The notes under the pieces: generated by a model
Told to the model about the DNA's origin: nothing
What the model saw: the letters and a program-made list of their open reading frames with translations, nothing else
The model's database searches: none
Made by a program: the position numbers and the translations under genes
Part shown: in pieces, positions 45,160-53,946 of the stretch
Layout of the letters: every line of letters begins with the position of its first letter
Position numbering within the stretch: position 1 is the stretch's first letter
Source: Salinilacustrithrix sp034522155
GTDB taxonomy: Bacteria; Actinomycetota; Acidimicrobiia; Acidimicrobiales; Salinilacustritrichaceae
Assembly: GCA_034522155.1 (NCBI GenBank)
Contig: JAXHLP010000006.1
Coordinates: 310,001-374,000, forward strand
Length of the DNA: 64,000 nucleotides
Direction: 5' to 3'

Positions 45160-48104
45160 GTGGAGCAGTTCTGGCGCCGCCTGGGGTTCGTCGCTCGGCA
45201 AGCGAGTGGATCGTCGTGCTCATCGTGTTCGCCGTGGTCACCGGCGTGTCTGGCCTTCGGCGCCACGAACCTGGAGTTCGCCACGGGCCAGGACAGCTAC
45301 CTCAACTCCGACTCGCAGACGGCCATCGACAACCAGCGCTACCAGGAGGACTTCGGCGGCGAGACCCTGATCCTGCTGTTCGAGGCCACCGACGACGCCG
45401 ACATCTCCGGCATCCTCAACCGGGGGGACAACCTCCAGGAGTTCGAGCGCCTCGAGCAGGAGCTGCGCGACATCCCCGAGGTGTACTCGGTCCTCACGCC
45501 GCTGACTTCGCTCGAGTTCAGCGAGAACATCACGGTCAGCGGCACTGGCACCACCGCATTGTCCAGCGCGCTCGAGCGTGAGCCTGACCCCGACGCGGCG
45601 GCGCGGCGCCAGGAGGACCTGAACACCACGCTGGCCCGGCTCCCCGCCGATGACGAACGTCAGCTGGGCACGGAGACCTGGGATCAGTTCCTGCTGTTCG
45701 GGAACGAGAACGTGGAGGTCACCGACGGCCAGGCGACCCTGCCGACCGGCGACGACCGGGTCGTGCGGGCCTCGTTGCAGGCCACGTTCCCCAACCTCGA
45801 GACCGCTGTCGGCGGCGTCGTCCTGGAGGGCAACGCCGACCTCGACACGCTCTCCGCGGGAACCGAGAAGGTGCTCGAGGTCATGGACACCGTCGACCTC
45901 GACGGCTTCGAGATCACCGTCACCGGCTCGCCCGTCTTCCTGAAGGACATCAACGACTACCTCCAGGGCGGCATGCTCACCCTCGGCGCCATCGCGCTCG
46001 CGGTGATGGCGGTGATCCTGTTCCTCCTGTTCCGCGTGCGCTGGCGGTTCCTGCCCCTGCTCTCCACCGTCGTCGGCGTGGCCTGGGGGTTCGCCCTCCT
46101 CGGCTACATCGACGTCGACCTGTCGCTGGTGACCATCAGCGGCCTCCCGATCCTCATCGGCCTCGGCATCGACTTCGCCATCCAGATCCACAACCGGATC
46201 GAGGAGGAGGCCGCGCTCGACCACGACGAGCACCCGATCAGCGAGACCGTGGCCAACGTGGCGCCCGCGGTCATCGCCGCAACCATCGCCGCCGTGGTCG
46301 CGTTCCTGGCCCTGCAGATCAGCCAGGTGCCGATGATCCGGGACTTCGGCGTGATGCTCGCCATCGGCATCGTGGCCCTGGTCTTCTGCGGCATCGTCCT
46401 CCCGGTGACCATCCTCGGCGTCCGCGAGTACCGGTCCCGCACGCGAGGACCGGGCCGACTCCCAGGTGGAACGTTTCGTGGTCAAGCTGGGCAGCCTCCC
46501 GCCCGGAGCCGCGGTGCCGCTCGTGGTCGCGTCGATCGGCGCTGTTCGTGGGCGGCATCGCCCTCGAGGGCCAGTTCGAGATCGAGTCCGACCCGATCCG
46601 CTGGATCGACCAGGACAGCCAGACGGTCGAGGACTACGAGACCCTCGAGGAGGCCACCGGCTTGTCCTCATCGCTCGGTGTGCTCGTCACCGCGAACAAC
46701 GTCCTCGACGACGACGTCGCGCAGGTGCTCCACGAGTTCACCATCGATGCCGAAGCCCGCCCGAGGTCGAGACCAGCTCGTCGCTGGTCTCGACGTTGTC
46801 GAAGATCATCCAGCTGCCGGACACCACGTCGCTGCCGCCGACCTCGGCCGACCTGGTCTCGGCGGCCGAGGCGATGCCGCCGGACGTCCAGAAGCTGCTC
46901 CTGACCGAGGACCGTACGGCCGCCCAGGTGAACCTGCGTCTCGGGCCGTCGAGCCTGGACGAGCGGGCCGCGCTGGTCGAGGACCTCGAGGCGAATCTCG
47001 ACCGACGGATCGCCGAGCTCGACGTCCCCGAGGACTCGATCCTCCTCCAGGACCTCGAGGAGGGCGAGCCGCCGATGCGGGCCGTCCCCGCCGGACTGGC
47101 GGTCGTCGGCACGGCGCTGCTCGAGAACCTGTCGGCCAACCGGGCCGCGCTCACCTACTGTCGGTCTCGCCCTGGCCGCGCTGTATCTGCTCCTCCGGTT
47201 CCGGTCGTTGGGGCGGGCCGCGCTCACCCTGGTGCCGGTCGGGCTCGCCATCGGCACATCGTCCGTCGTCATCGGTCTCGTCGGCCTCACGCTCAGCCCG
47301 CTGACCACGGTTTCGGGGCCGCTCGTGATCGCCACCTGCACCGAGTTCTCGGTGCTGATCACGGCCCGGTACCTGGAGGAGCGCCAGGCGGGAAAGGCGC
47401 CGCGCGACGCGTCCAGCCACGCCGCCCGCCGTACCGGGCGAGCGTTCTTCACCTCTGCGGCCACCACCATCGGCGGCTTCGCGGTGCTCATCGGTTCGGC
47501 CCTGCCGCTGCTCCGCGACTTCGGCGTGATCGTGACGCTCAACGTGGCGGTCGCGCTGCTCGCCGCACTCGTCGTCATGCCCCCGTTGCTGGTGTGGACC
47601 GACGGCAGGGGGCTGTTCCCCATCGGCACCGTCGACGCCGAACGCTCCGTCGTGCTGGCCGCCCGGCCTTCCGGCGCGCGCCTCGTCGCCTGGCTCGGCG
47701 CGGTCGTGCGTGGTCGCCGCGGTCGCCATCGGCCTGTTCGCCACCGGCCGAACGGGGTTCGGCGACCAGGTCGAGCTCGCCTACAACGCCACGCCGCTGC
47801 CGACGACGACCACGACCACGACCGAACCGCCGGACGAGATCTCGCTCGACGACTACCTCGAGCGAGCCGCCGAGTGGCGGTGTCGTCCAGACGACGGTGT
47901 TCGACCGGCTCACGGCTCAGGGCGCCGATCGCCGCGCTGCCAACTGCGCCCACGAGCAGCTGCTGGCGAACACCGCCGAGAGCGAGCTGCTCGACGTTGG
48001 CCTCGAGCGACCCCGACACCCTGTTCGAGCTGGTGGCCGAGGCCGCCCGGACCTGCACGGTGCCCGAGGACGTCATCCAGGCCGCCGTCGACGCTGGCCT
48101 GTAG
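45160..48104 (+). CDS. RND/MMPL exporter of the HAE3 type, frameshifted
   Basis: GTG 45160 starts EQFWRRLGFVA. From about 45250 to 46440 the frame is intact: NLEFATGQDSYLNSDSQTAI, AIALAVMAVILFLLFRVRWR, ISGLPILIGLGIDFAIQIHN. A second transporter half follows in other frames (ALEGQFEIESDPIRWIDQDS; GPLVIATCTEFSVLITARYL; TTIGGFAVLIGSALPLL). The end is an unusual polar tail with a Thr-rich run and ELVAEAARTCTVPEDVIQAA. About 980 residues and two six-plus-one membrane halves fit HAE3 RND pumps, which often move lipids such as hopanoids. Confidence 0.85.
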
Positions 48105-48112
48105 TCCCAGGG

Positions 48113-48366
48113 TCAGCGATCCACCAGCTTGGCCACGGCGTTCCCGATGCTGCCGAAGAGCATGAAGCCGGCGCCGACGATGAACATCCAGACGCCCACG
48201 ATCTTCATGGATTCCCAGCAGGAAGAACACGCTGCCGATGAAGAACAGTGCATTGCCGACGAGACCGACCCCGGTGGATCGAGCTGTAGTCGCGGAAGAA
48301 CGCCTGCACAGGGTGGATCCCCGTCCCAGCATCGTCGGGGAGATCGGTGGCCGTCTGCTCGCTCAT
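48113..48366 (-). CDS. YrhK-like small membrane protein, frameshifted
   Basis: ATG 48366 starts SEQTATDLPDDAGTGIHPVQ and AFFRDYSSI. Then, in two further frames, VGLVGNALFFIGSVFFLLG and MKIVGVWMFIVGAGFMLFGS with the end NAVAKLVDR appear. Two hydrophobic segments separated by a short loop fit YrhK-type proteins of about 85 residues. Function is unknown. It is the last gene with frame breaks on the right side. Confidence 0.62.
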
Positions 48367-48461
48367 CAGGTCGATCACTCCTTCGGGTGGACATGATCCT
48401 GATCCTGTGGGATACCCGGCTGCCGGCCCGGTTCTTCGCCGCCGACGCAGCGCTGGCCAGG

Positions 48462-48740
48462 TCAGGTCCGGTCGGTGACCCAGCCGGCAACCAGGTCGGC
48501 GACCTGATCGCGGCCGCCGGTCTCGAAGTAGCGCTCCCCCGGGAGCGTCTCGCGTTCGGCCAGGTACGGGGCGAGGTAGTGCTCGGCGAAGTCGACGCTG
48601 TAGTGGGTGGCGATGCAGGCCACGCGCGGCGTGGCGCCGGGGGCACGGTGGTAGATGCCCTGGCACGGATGGCTGCCATGGCCGGCGACCCGCGCTGTCG
48701 GGGAGGGGAGGCCGACCCACTCCCGCTCGATGGCGACCAT
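48462..48740 (-). pseudogene. Alpha/beta hydrolase remnant with internal deletion
   Basis: The 92-residue frame starts VAIEREWVGLPSPTARVAGH followed by PRVACIATHYSVDFAEHYLA, an N-terminus like actinobacterial alpha/beta hydrolases of over 300 residues. After APYLAER it jumps to ETLPGERYFETGGRDQVADL and ends VAGWVTDRT, which looks like the C-terminus of the same family. The nucleophile elbow GNSGGG and the core are absent. The frame is intact, so this is a clean in-frame deletion, either real or an assembly collapse. It overlaps the aldehyde dehydrogenase stop (TGATG), as the last member of that operon. Confidence 0.6.
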
Positions 48741-50113
48741 CAGGTGGCGACCGGACCGACCCAGACCTGCTGCGCGTTGACGAACTCGTGGATGCCGTGC
48801 GGCCCCAGCTCGCGGCCGTAGCCCGAACGCTTGATGCCCCCGCTCGGCAAGCGGGGATCGGTCTTGACGATGCCGTTGACCACGACCTGGCCGGCTTCGA
48901 TCTCGGCCGTCATGGCTTCGCCGCGTTCGGTGGCGGTCCAGATGCTGGCCGCGAGGCCGTACGGCGTGTCGTTGGCGAGCGTGACGGCGTGTTCCGCGGA
49001 GTCGACTCGGACCACCACGGCGACCGGTCCGAAGGTCTCCTCGGCGCAGGCGGCCATGTCGTCGGTGACCTCGGTCAGCAGGGTGACCGGGTAGAAGAAC
49101 CCGTCGCCGTCGGGGATCCGGCCGCCCATGCGGCACGTGGCGCCGGCGTCGACCGTGGCCTCGACCTGCTGGTGCAGACCGTCGCGGAGGTCGGCGCGGG
49201 CGAGTGGGCCGAGGTCGGTCGACTCGTCGCGCGGGTCACCGACGACGAGCTCCGCCAGCTCGGCTTCGAGTCGTTCGACGAACTCGTCGTGGATCGACGA
49301 CTCGACCAGCAGGCGCTTGGCGGCGATGCAGGACTGGCCCGCGTTGATGGTCCGCGACTTGGCGATGATCGGCACGGCCTCGTCGAGATCGGCATCGGCC
49401 AGGACGATGCACGGGTCGGAGCCGCCGAGCTCGAGCACCGCAGGCTTGATCTCCGAGGCGGCGATCGCGGCCACGGCGGCGCCACCACGGTCGGAACCGG
49501 TGAACGACACCGCACGGACCCGGGGGTCGCGGATCGCCGGCTCGACGTCGGGTGTCTCGAGCAGCAACGCCTGCATGATCCCCTCCGGCGCGCCGACCGA
49601 CTCGTCGAACAGATCGGCGATCGCCTGCGCGCACTTCGGGACGTGCGGGTCGTGCTTCAGGAGACAGGTGTTGCCGGCCATGAGCGCCGGTGCGCAGAAG
49701 CGGAACGCCAGCCAGAATGGAGCGTTCCACGGAAGGATCCCGAGCACGGGCCCGAGCGGAAGGTGCTGGACGTAGCTGCGGGTGGCGTCGGAACCGAGGA
49801 CGACCGGCGCGAGGTACTCCTCGGCGTGCTCGGCGTAGTGCTCTGCGGCCCAGGCTGCCTTCTCGACCTCGCCGCGGGCCTCCTTGATCGGCTTGCCCAT
49901 CTCCTCGGTCATCAGCGGAGCCAGCGTCTCGGTGTCCTTGCGCATCCGCGAGGCCACCGCGTTCAGGACGCCGGCCCGTTCGGCGAACGAACGGCTGCGC
50001 CACTGTTCGAACGCCGCCGCGGCCCGGCCGATTGCCGCCGCGGCGTCGGCGGTGTCGTGGTTCGCAACCTCCTCGACGACGACACCGGTGGTCGGGTCGG
50101 TGACGGTCAGCAC
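48740..50113 (-). CDS. Aldehyde dehydrogenase, likely aspartate-semialdehyde dehydrogenase of ectoine breakdown (DoeC-like)
   Basis: This NAD(P)-dependent aldehyde dehydrogenase of 457 residues starts at GTG 50113. It has LGPVLGILPWNAPFWLAFRF, FTGSDRGGAAVAAIAA, the catalytic Glu in VLELGGSDPCIVL and the catalytic Cys in NAGQSCIAAKRLLVE, so it is active-site complete. The sequence is of the succinate-semialdehyde class. Its place after the ectoine hydrolase and diaminobutyrate transaminase suggests oxidation of aspartate semialdehyde to aspartate, as DoeC does. The start overlaps the hydrolase stop by seven bases. Confidence 0.88.
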   Translation of the reverse strand: MLTVTDPTTGVVVEEVANHDTADAAAAIGRAAAAFEQWRSRSFAERAGVLNAVASRMRKDTETLAPLMTEEMGKPIKEARGEVEKAAWAAEHYAEHAEEYLAPVVLGSDATRSYVQHLPLGPVLGILPWNAPFWLAFRFCAPALMAGNTCLLKHDPHVPKCAQAIADLFDESVGAPEGIMQALLLETPDVEPAIRDPRVRAVSFTGSDRGGAAVAAIAASEIKPAVLELGGSDPCIVLADADLDEAVPIIAKSRTINAGQSCIAAKRLLVESSIHDEFVERLEAELAELVVGDPRDESTDLGPLARADLRDGLHQQVEATVDAGATCRMGGRIPDGDGFFYPVTLLTEVTDDMAACAEETFGPVAVVVRVDSAEHAVTLANDTPYGLAASIWTATERGEAMTAEIEAGQVVVNGIVKTDPRLPSGGIKRSGYGRELGPHGIHEFVNAQQVWVGPVAT

Positions 50114-51315
50114 GAGGAGATCTCCTGGTTGTCGGGTACAGCGGCCAGCGCCGTGTCGGCCACGTGGAACTGTTCGGGGAAGTCGTAGAACGACGCGCAC
50201 GCGTCGGCGGTGATCCGGATGGTGTCGGAGATGCCCACGGTCTTGTCGCCGTCGACCCCCCACATCCACGGGATCACGTGGAAGACCATGCCTTCCTCGA
50301 GCACCGTGAAGTCACCCGGGTTGAGGCTGAGGATGTAGCCCTCGTCCCAGCTTGGTGGGAAGGCGATGCCGATCGAGTAGCCCGACCTCGTGACCAGGCG
50401 AGCGCCGATGTCGTTCTCGGTGATGATGTTGCGCACGAGGCTGTCGGCGTCGGAGACGGTCATCCCCGGCCGCATCACCGACTTGAGCTCGGTGAGGGCG
50501 AGCCGCATGCGGTACTCGGCCTTGGCCATCGACTCGCTCTTGTCGCCCACCACGGCCGTGCGCATCATCGCGGTGTGGTAGCGGCGGATGCAGCCTCCCA
50601 CCTCGAGGAACACGTGCTCGCCGGGTTGGACCTCGCGGCCCTCCCAGGTGGCGTGGCCGATCATCGTCCGCGGACCCGAGGTCACGTAGGGCATCACGGA
50701 CGGTGCCTCGCCGCCGGCCCGGAACATGGCGCTCGCGATCTCGGCGGCGATCTCGTTCTCGTTCACGCCGGCGCCCACGGCGTCGAGTCCGGCTCGCATG
50801 CCGGCTTCGGTGGCGCGCGCCGCCCGGGTCATGAGCTCGATCTCCGCCGCCGACTTGCGGGCGCGGCCGGCCTCGACGATGCCGAAGCAGTCCATCAGCA
50901 TGCCCTGGTCGAAGCTCGTGTGGATCCGGTCCTGCTGGTAGGCGGGGAAGAAGTAGCTGTTGCGCTCGTACCCCACGCGCTTGTCCTGGAGGCCGAACTC
51001 GTTGAGGCTGGTGATCAGCTGCTGGATGGCGTCGCCCGTGTCGGGATACGGACGTGACTTCTCGAGCCACGTGCGCTCGACCACGTTGGACTCCTCCATG
51101 GCACGAGTGATCATGAACGGCTCGTCGTCGAGTGGGACCACGAGCGCCTGGAAGAACGAGTAGCCCGTGGTCTGGTAGTCGGTCAGGTACACGAGGTTCT
51201 CGGGGTCGGTGATGACCACCGCGTCGAGCAGGCGGGCCTCCATGCGCTCGCGCAGCTCCAGGATCCGCCGCTCGTACTCCTCGGCGGGGAACGTCATGTC
51301 GTCGCGGAGCCTCAT
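50107..51315 (-). CDS. doeA: M24-family ectoine hydrolase (DoeA/EutD-like)
   Basis: This protein of 402 residues has the creatinase/aminopeptidase-P fold. The N-terminus MTFPAEEYERRILELRERME and ALVVPLDDEPFMITRAMEES resemble DoeA ectoine hydrolases, which open ectoine to N-acetyl-diaminobutyrate. The C-terminal domain contains GHATWEGREVQPGEHVFLEV, GGCIRRYHTAMMRTAVVG and GMVFHVIPWMWGVDG. Some metal ligands of true M24 peptidases are replaced, as known for DoeA. It lies between a transaminase and an aldehyde dehydrogenase with ATGA-type overlaps. Confidence 0.85.
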   Translation of the reverse strand: MRLRDDMTFPAEEYERRILELRERMEARLLDAVVITDPENLVYLTDYQTTGYSFFQALVVPLDDEPFMITRAMEESNVVERTWLEKSRPYPDTGDAIQQLITSLNEFGLQDKRVGYERNSYFFPAYQQDRIHTSFDQGMLMDCFGIVEAGRARKSAAEIELMTRAARATEAGMRAGLDAVGAGVNENEIAAEIASAMFRAGGEAPSVMPYVTSGPRTMIGHATWEGREVQPGEHVFLEVGGCIRRYHTAMMRTAVVGDKSESMAKAEYRMRLALTELKSVMRPGMTVSDADSLVRNIITENDIGARLVTRSGYSIGIAFPPSWDEGYILSLNPGDFTVLEEGMVFHVIPWMWGVDGDKTVGISDTIRITADACASFYDFPEQFHVADTALAAVPDNQEISSC

Positions 51316-52583
51316 GCGGCGGCCACCACGGTCGAGATCGCCTTCTCCAAGATGTCGAGGCCCTCGGCCAGATCGTCGTCGGGGATGGTGAGCGGCGGGA
51401 TCAGCTTCAGCACCTGGCCGCCGGTGCCGCACGGGCCGATGAGCAGGCCGGTCTCGAACGCCGCGGTCTGGACCTGCTTGGCCATGGCGCCGTCCTCCAG
51501 GTCGAGGGCGCGCATCATGCCTCGACCGCGGACCTCCCAGGCCGAGCCTTCCTTCGAGCTGTGTTGGTCGCTGATCTGCTGGAGGCGTTCGCACATCACC
51601 TCGCCGCGACGGGCCACGTCGCTCATCAACGCGTCGTCGGTGAAGTAGGTGAGTGCCTCGTAGCCGGCGACGAACGACAGGCCCTGGCCGCGGAAGGTGC
51701 CGGTGTGCGCGCCGGGTGACCAGTGCTGGTCGATCTCGGGCTTGTTGAGGTTCATGGCGATGGGGGTGCCGTAGCCGCCGAGACCCTTGGCCAGCGTGAC
51801 GATGTCGGGGTCGAGGCCCATGCCGTCGAAGCTGAAGTACGAGCCCGTCCGACCGCAGCCGGCCTGGATGTCGTCGACGATGAACAGCGCGCCGACGTCG
51901 TGGGCCAGCGCCTGGACGGCGTGCAGCCACTCCTCGGTGGCGACGTGCACGCCGCCCTCGGCCTGGATGACCTCGACCAGGAAGGCCGCCGGGGGCAGCT
52001 GGCCGCTGGAGGCGTCCTCGAGGGCTGCTCGGTAGGCGTGGATGGCCTCGAGGCCCCCACCTTCGGCGGAGATGTTGGGGAGCCGGACGATGTGCTCGAG
52101 GGGCACGCCGGCCCACTTGCGGAACGCGTCGTTGGCCGTGGCGGCGAGCGACCCGAGGGTCATGCCGTGGAAGCCGTGGCTGAACGCGGTGACGTGGTGG
52201 CGCCCGGTCACCAGCCGGGCCAGCTTGAGCGCGGCCTCGACGGCGTTCGTCCCCGTCGGTCCCATGAACTGCATCTTGTGGTCCATGTCCCGGGGTTCGA
52301 GGATCACCTCGGCGAAGCGCTCGACGAACTGCCGCTTCGTCGTCGTGTAGGTGTCGAGGCTGTGGGCCACCCCGTCGGCCTCGAGGAACTCGATCATCGC
52401 CCGCTTCATCCGCTGGTCGTTGTGGCCGAAGTTGAGTACGCCCGCGCCGGCGAAGAAGTCGATGTAGGACCGACCCGCCTCGTCGACCATTCGCGCGTTC
52501 GACGCCGACTCGAACACCGTGGGATAGGCGCGGCAGTAGCCACGGATCTCCGACTCGTGGGTCTCGAACGGTGACATGTCCAT
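51312..52583 (-). CDS. doeD: Diaminobutyrate-2-oxoglutarate transaminase (EctB/DoeD type)
   Basis: This class III aminotransferase of 423 residues begins MSPFETHESEIRGYCRAYPT. That resembles the EctB/DoeD group, which start with FExxESxVRSYxRxxP. It contains FFAGAGVLNFGHND, MQFMGPTGTNAVEAALKLAR and FIVDDIQAGCGRTGSYFSFD. The PLP lysine is in VTLAKGLGGYG. A GGAGG ribosome site lies before ATG 52583; the second Met at 52577 is possible. No ectA or ectC is nearby, but hydrolase and dehydrogenase genes are, so the degradative role (DoeD) is preferred over synthesis. Confidence 0.88.
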   Translation of the reverse strand: MDMSPFETHESEIRGYCRAYPTVFESASNARMVDEAGRSYIDFFAGAGVLNFGHNDQRMKRAMIEFLEADGVAHSLDTYTTTKRQFVERFAEVILEPRDMDHKMQFMGPTGTNAVEAALKLARLVTGRHHVTAFSHGFHGMTLGSLAATANDAFRKWAGVPLEHIVRLPNISAEGGGLEAIHAYRAALEDASSGQLPPAAFLVEVIQAEGGVHVATEEWLHAVQALAHDVGALFIVDDIQAGCGRTGSYFSFDGMGLDPDIVTLAKGLGGYGTPIAMNLNKPEIDQHWSPGAHTGTFRGQGLSFVAGYEALTYFTDDALMSDVARRGEVMCERLQQISDQHSSKEGSAWEVRGRGMMRALDLEDGAMAKQVQTAAFETGLLIGPCGTGGQVLKLIPPLTIPDDDLAEGLDILEKAISTVVAAA

Positions 52584-52603
52584 GTCGTGTCCTCCAGGCG
52601 GGT

Positions 52604-53764
52604 TCAGTGGGGCGGTGCGCCGGCGAGCTGGCTGAGCACGCCGGCGACCGGGTCGATCAATCGGTCGTTGAAGTCGTAGCGGGCGCTGTGGCAGGGGACG
52701 TCGTGACCACGGTCGTCGTCGGCGCCCACCAGCGCGAACGCGCCGGGGATCTCGTCGAGGTAGTAGCTGAAGTCCTCCGAGGCCATGATCGGCACCAGCG
52801 TGTCGCCACCGTGCCAGTCGGGGCCCAGTCGCTTCTCGAGCACCACGCGCATCTCGGCTGCTGGGCCGGGGTGGTTGACGGTGGGCCCGTAGCGGGGCAC
52901 GGGTGTCACCTCGACCTCGACGCCGTGGGCCGTGGCCGTGGCGGACGCGATGTCGGCGATGCGGCTGAACACATCGTCGCGCTGGGTGCCGTCGGCGATC
53001 CGGATGCTGCCCTCGAGCGTGGCGGTGTCGGGGGTGGTGGTGGGGCTCGAGCTCCGGGCGTCGATCGAGGTCACCGCGACGACGGTGGCGTGCTGGGGTG
53101 CGACCCGACGAGCGACCAGCTGCTGGAGCGCGACCGTGATGGCCGAGGCGGCCAGGACCGGGTCACGGGTGGCCTCGGGTTGGCTGGCATGCCCCCCGGC
53201 ACCCCGGACCTCGATCACGAAGGTGCCGTTGCCAGCCATGACGGTGCCGTCAGGGCACACCGCGCTGCCGTAGGGGATCGCGGGCCAGTTGTGCCAGCCG
53301 AAGATCACGTCGATGCCCGCGAGGGCGCCGTCGTCGATCATCGCCCGGGCACCGTGGCCCCCCTCCTCGGCCGGCTGGAACAGCAGCGACACCGGCCCGG
53401 GGAGATCGGCCTCGTGCTGGTGGAGCCACCAGGTGGCGGCCATGAGCGTGGCCATGTGCCCGTCGTGGCCGCAGGCGTGCATCACGCCGGGCGTCCGGGA
53501 GGCGTAGTCGGCGCCGGTGGCCTCCTGGACCGGCATGGCGTCCATGTCGGCGCGCAGGCCGACGTGGCGCCCGGGAGCGTCTGGCGCAAGGGTGGCGACC
53601 GTGCCGAGCTCGGCGCAGGTGCGCCAGCTGATGCCCGCCGCATCGAGCCGCGCTCGGAGCGTGCCAGCGGTCTGGTGCTCGGACCAGGTCAGCTCGGGTT
53701 GCCGATGGAGCGCATGACGCAGCGTGACGGCGTCATCGACCAGCTCCGACCAGGCTCGCGTCAT
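52604..53764 (-). CDS. M20 amidohydrolase, candidate N-acetyl-diaminobutyrate deacetylase
   Basis: The protein has 386 residues and belongs to the M20D peptidase group. The metal and catalytic residues are visible: ADMDAMPVQE, HACGHDGHMATLMAA, FQPAEEGGHGARAM, and near the end DVPCHSARYDFND. Relatives remove acetyl or acyl groups from amino acids such as diaminopimelate. It is the first gene of the operon that encodes ectoine hydrolase. I infer that it does the deacetylation normally done by DoeB, which is from a different family. The start is ATG 53764. Confidence 0.85.
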   Translation of the reverse strand: MTRAWSELVDDAVTLRHALHRQPELTWSEHQTAGTLRARLDAAGISWRTCAELGTVATLAPDAPGRHVGLRADMDAMPVQEATGADYASRTPGVMHACGHDGHMATLMAATWWLHQHEADLPGPVSLLFQPAEEGGHGARAMIDDGALAGIDVIFGWHNWPAIPYGSAVCPDGTVMAGNGTFVIEVRGAGGHASQPEATRDPVLAASAITVALQQLVARRVAPQHATVVAVTSIDARSSSPTTTPDTATLEGSIRIADGTQRDDVFSRIADIASATATAHGVEVEVTPVPRYGPTVNHPGPAAEMRVVLEKRLGPDWHGGDTLVPIMASEDFSYYLDEIPGAFALVGADDDRGHDVPCHSARYDFNDRLIDPVAGVLSQLAGAPPH

Positions 53765-53946
53765 CCATTCTCCTTCCACCGCCCGGTACGGCGATGGAAG
53801 GGACCGTAGCGCTTCCCGGCGCTTCAGCCCTCCGTGTACGACGCCGGTTCTTCGACGCCCGAGCCGGCTCGCACGCCGCCCCCGATGCCCGGGGCGATGC
53901 AATACGCTTCGGAGGGCACGGACCACCCCGGACAAGGCGGAGGACA

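Larger units (their letters stand above)
25271..48330. other. Block with dense single-base insertions and deletions
   Basis: From the small protein at 25.0 kb to the YrhK-like gene at 48.3 kb, almost every gene needs one or more one-base corrections. No gene left of 25.0 kb or right of 48.7 kb does. Both insertions and deletions occur. Adjacent near-identical repeats at 39.69-39.96 kb differ by exactly two inserted single bases, near 39874 and 39945, that break the frame. This pattern suggests unpolished long-read sequence more than biological decay. Confidence 0.8.

Noticed and set aside
29220..48104. Programmed frameshifting in the middle block
   Set aside because: The shifts are many, in both directions, lack a common slippery motif and affect unrelated families, including a tRNA.
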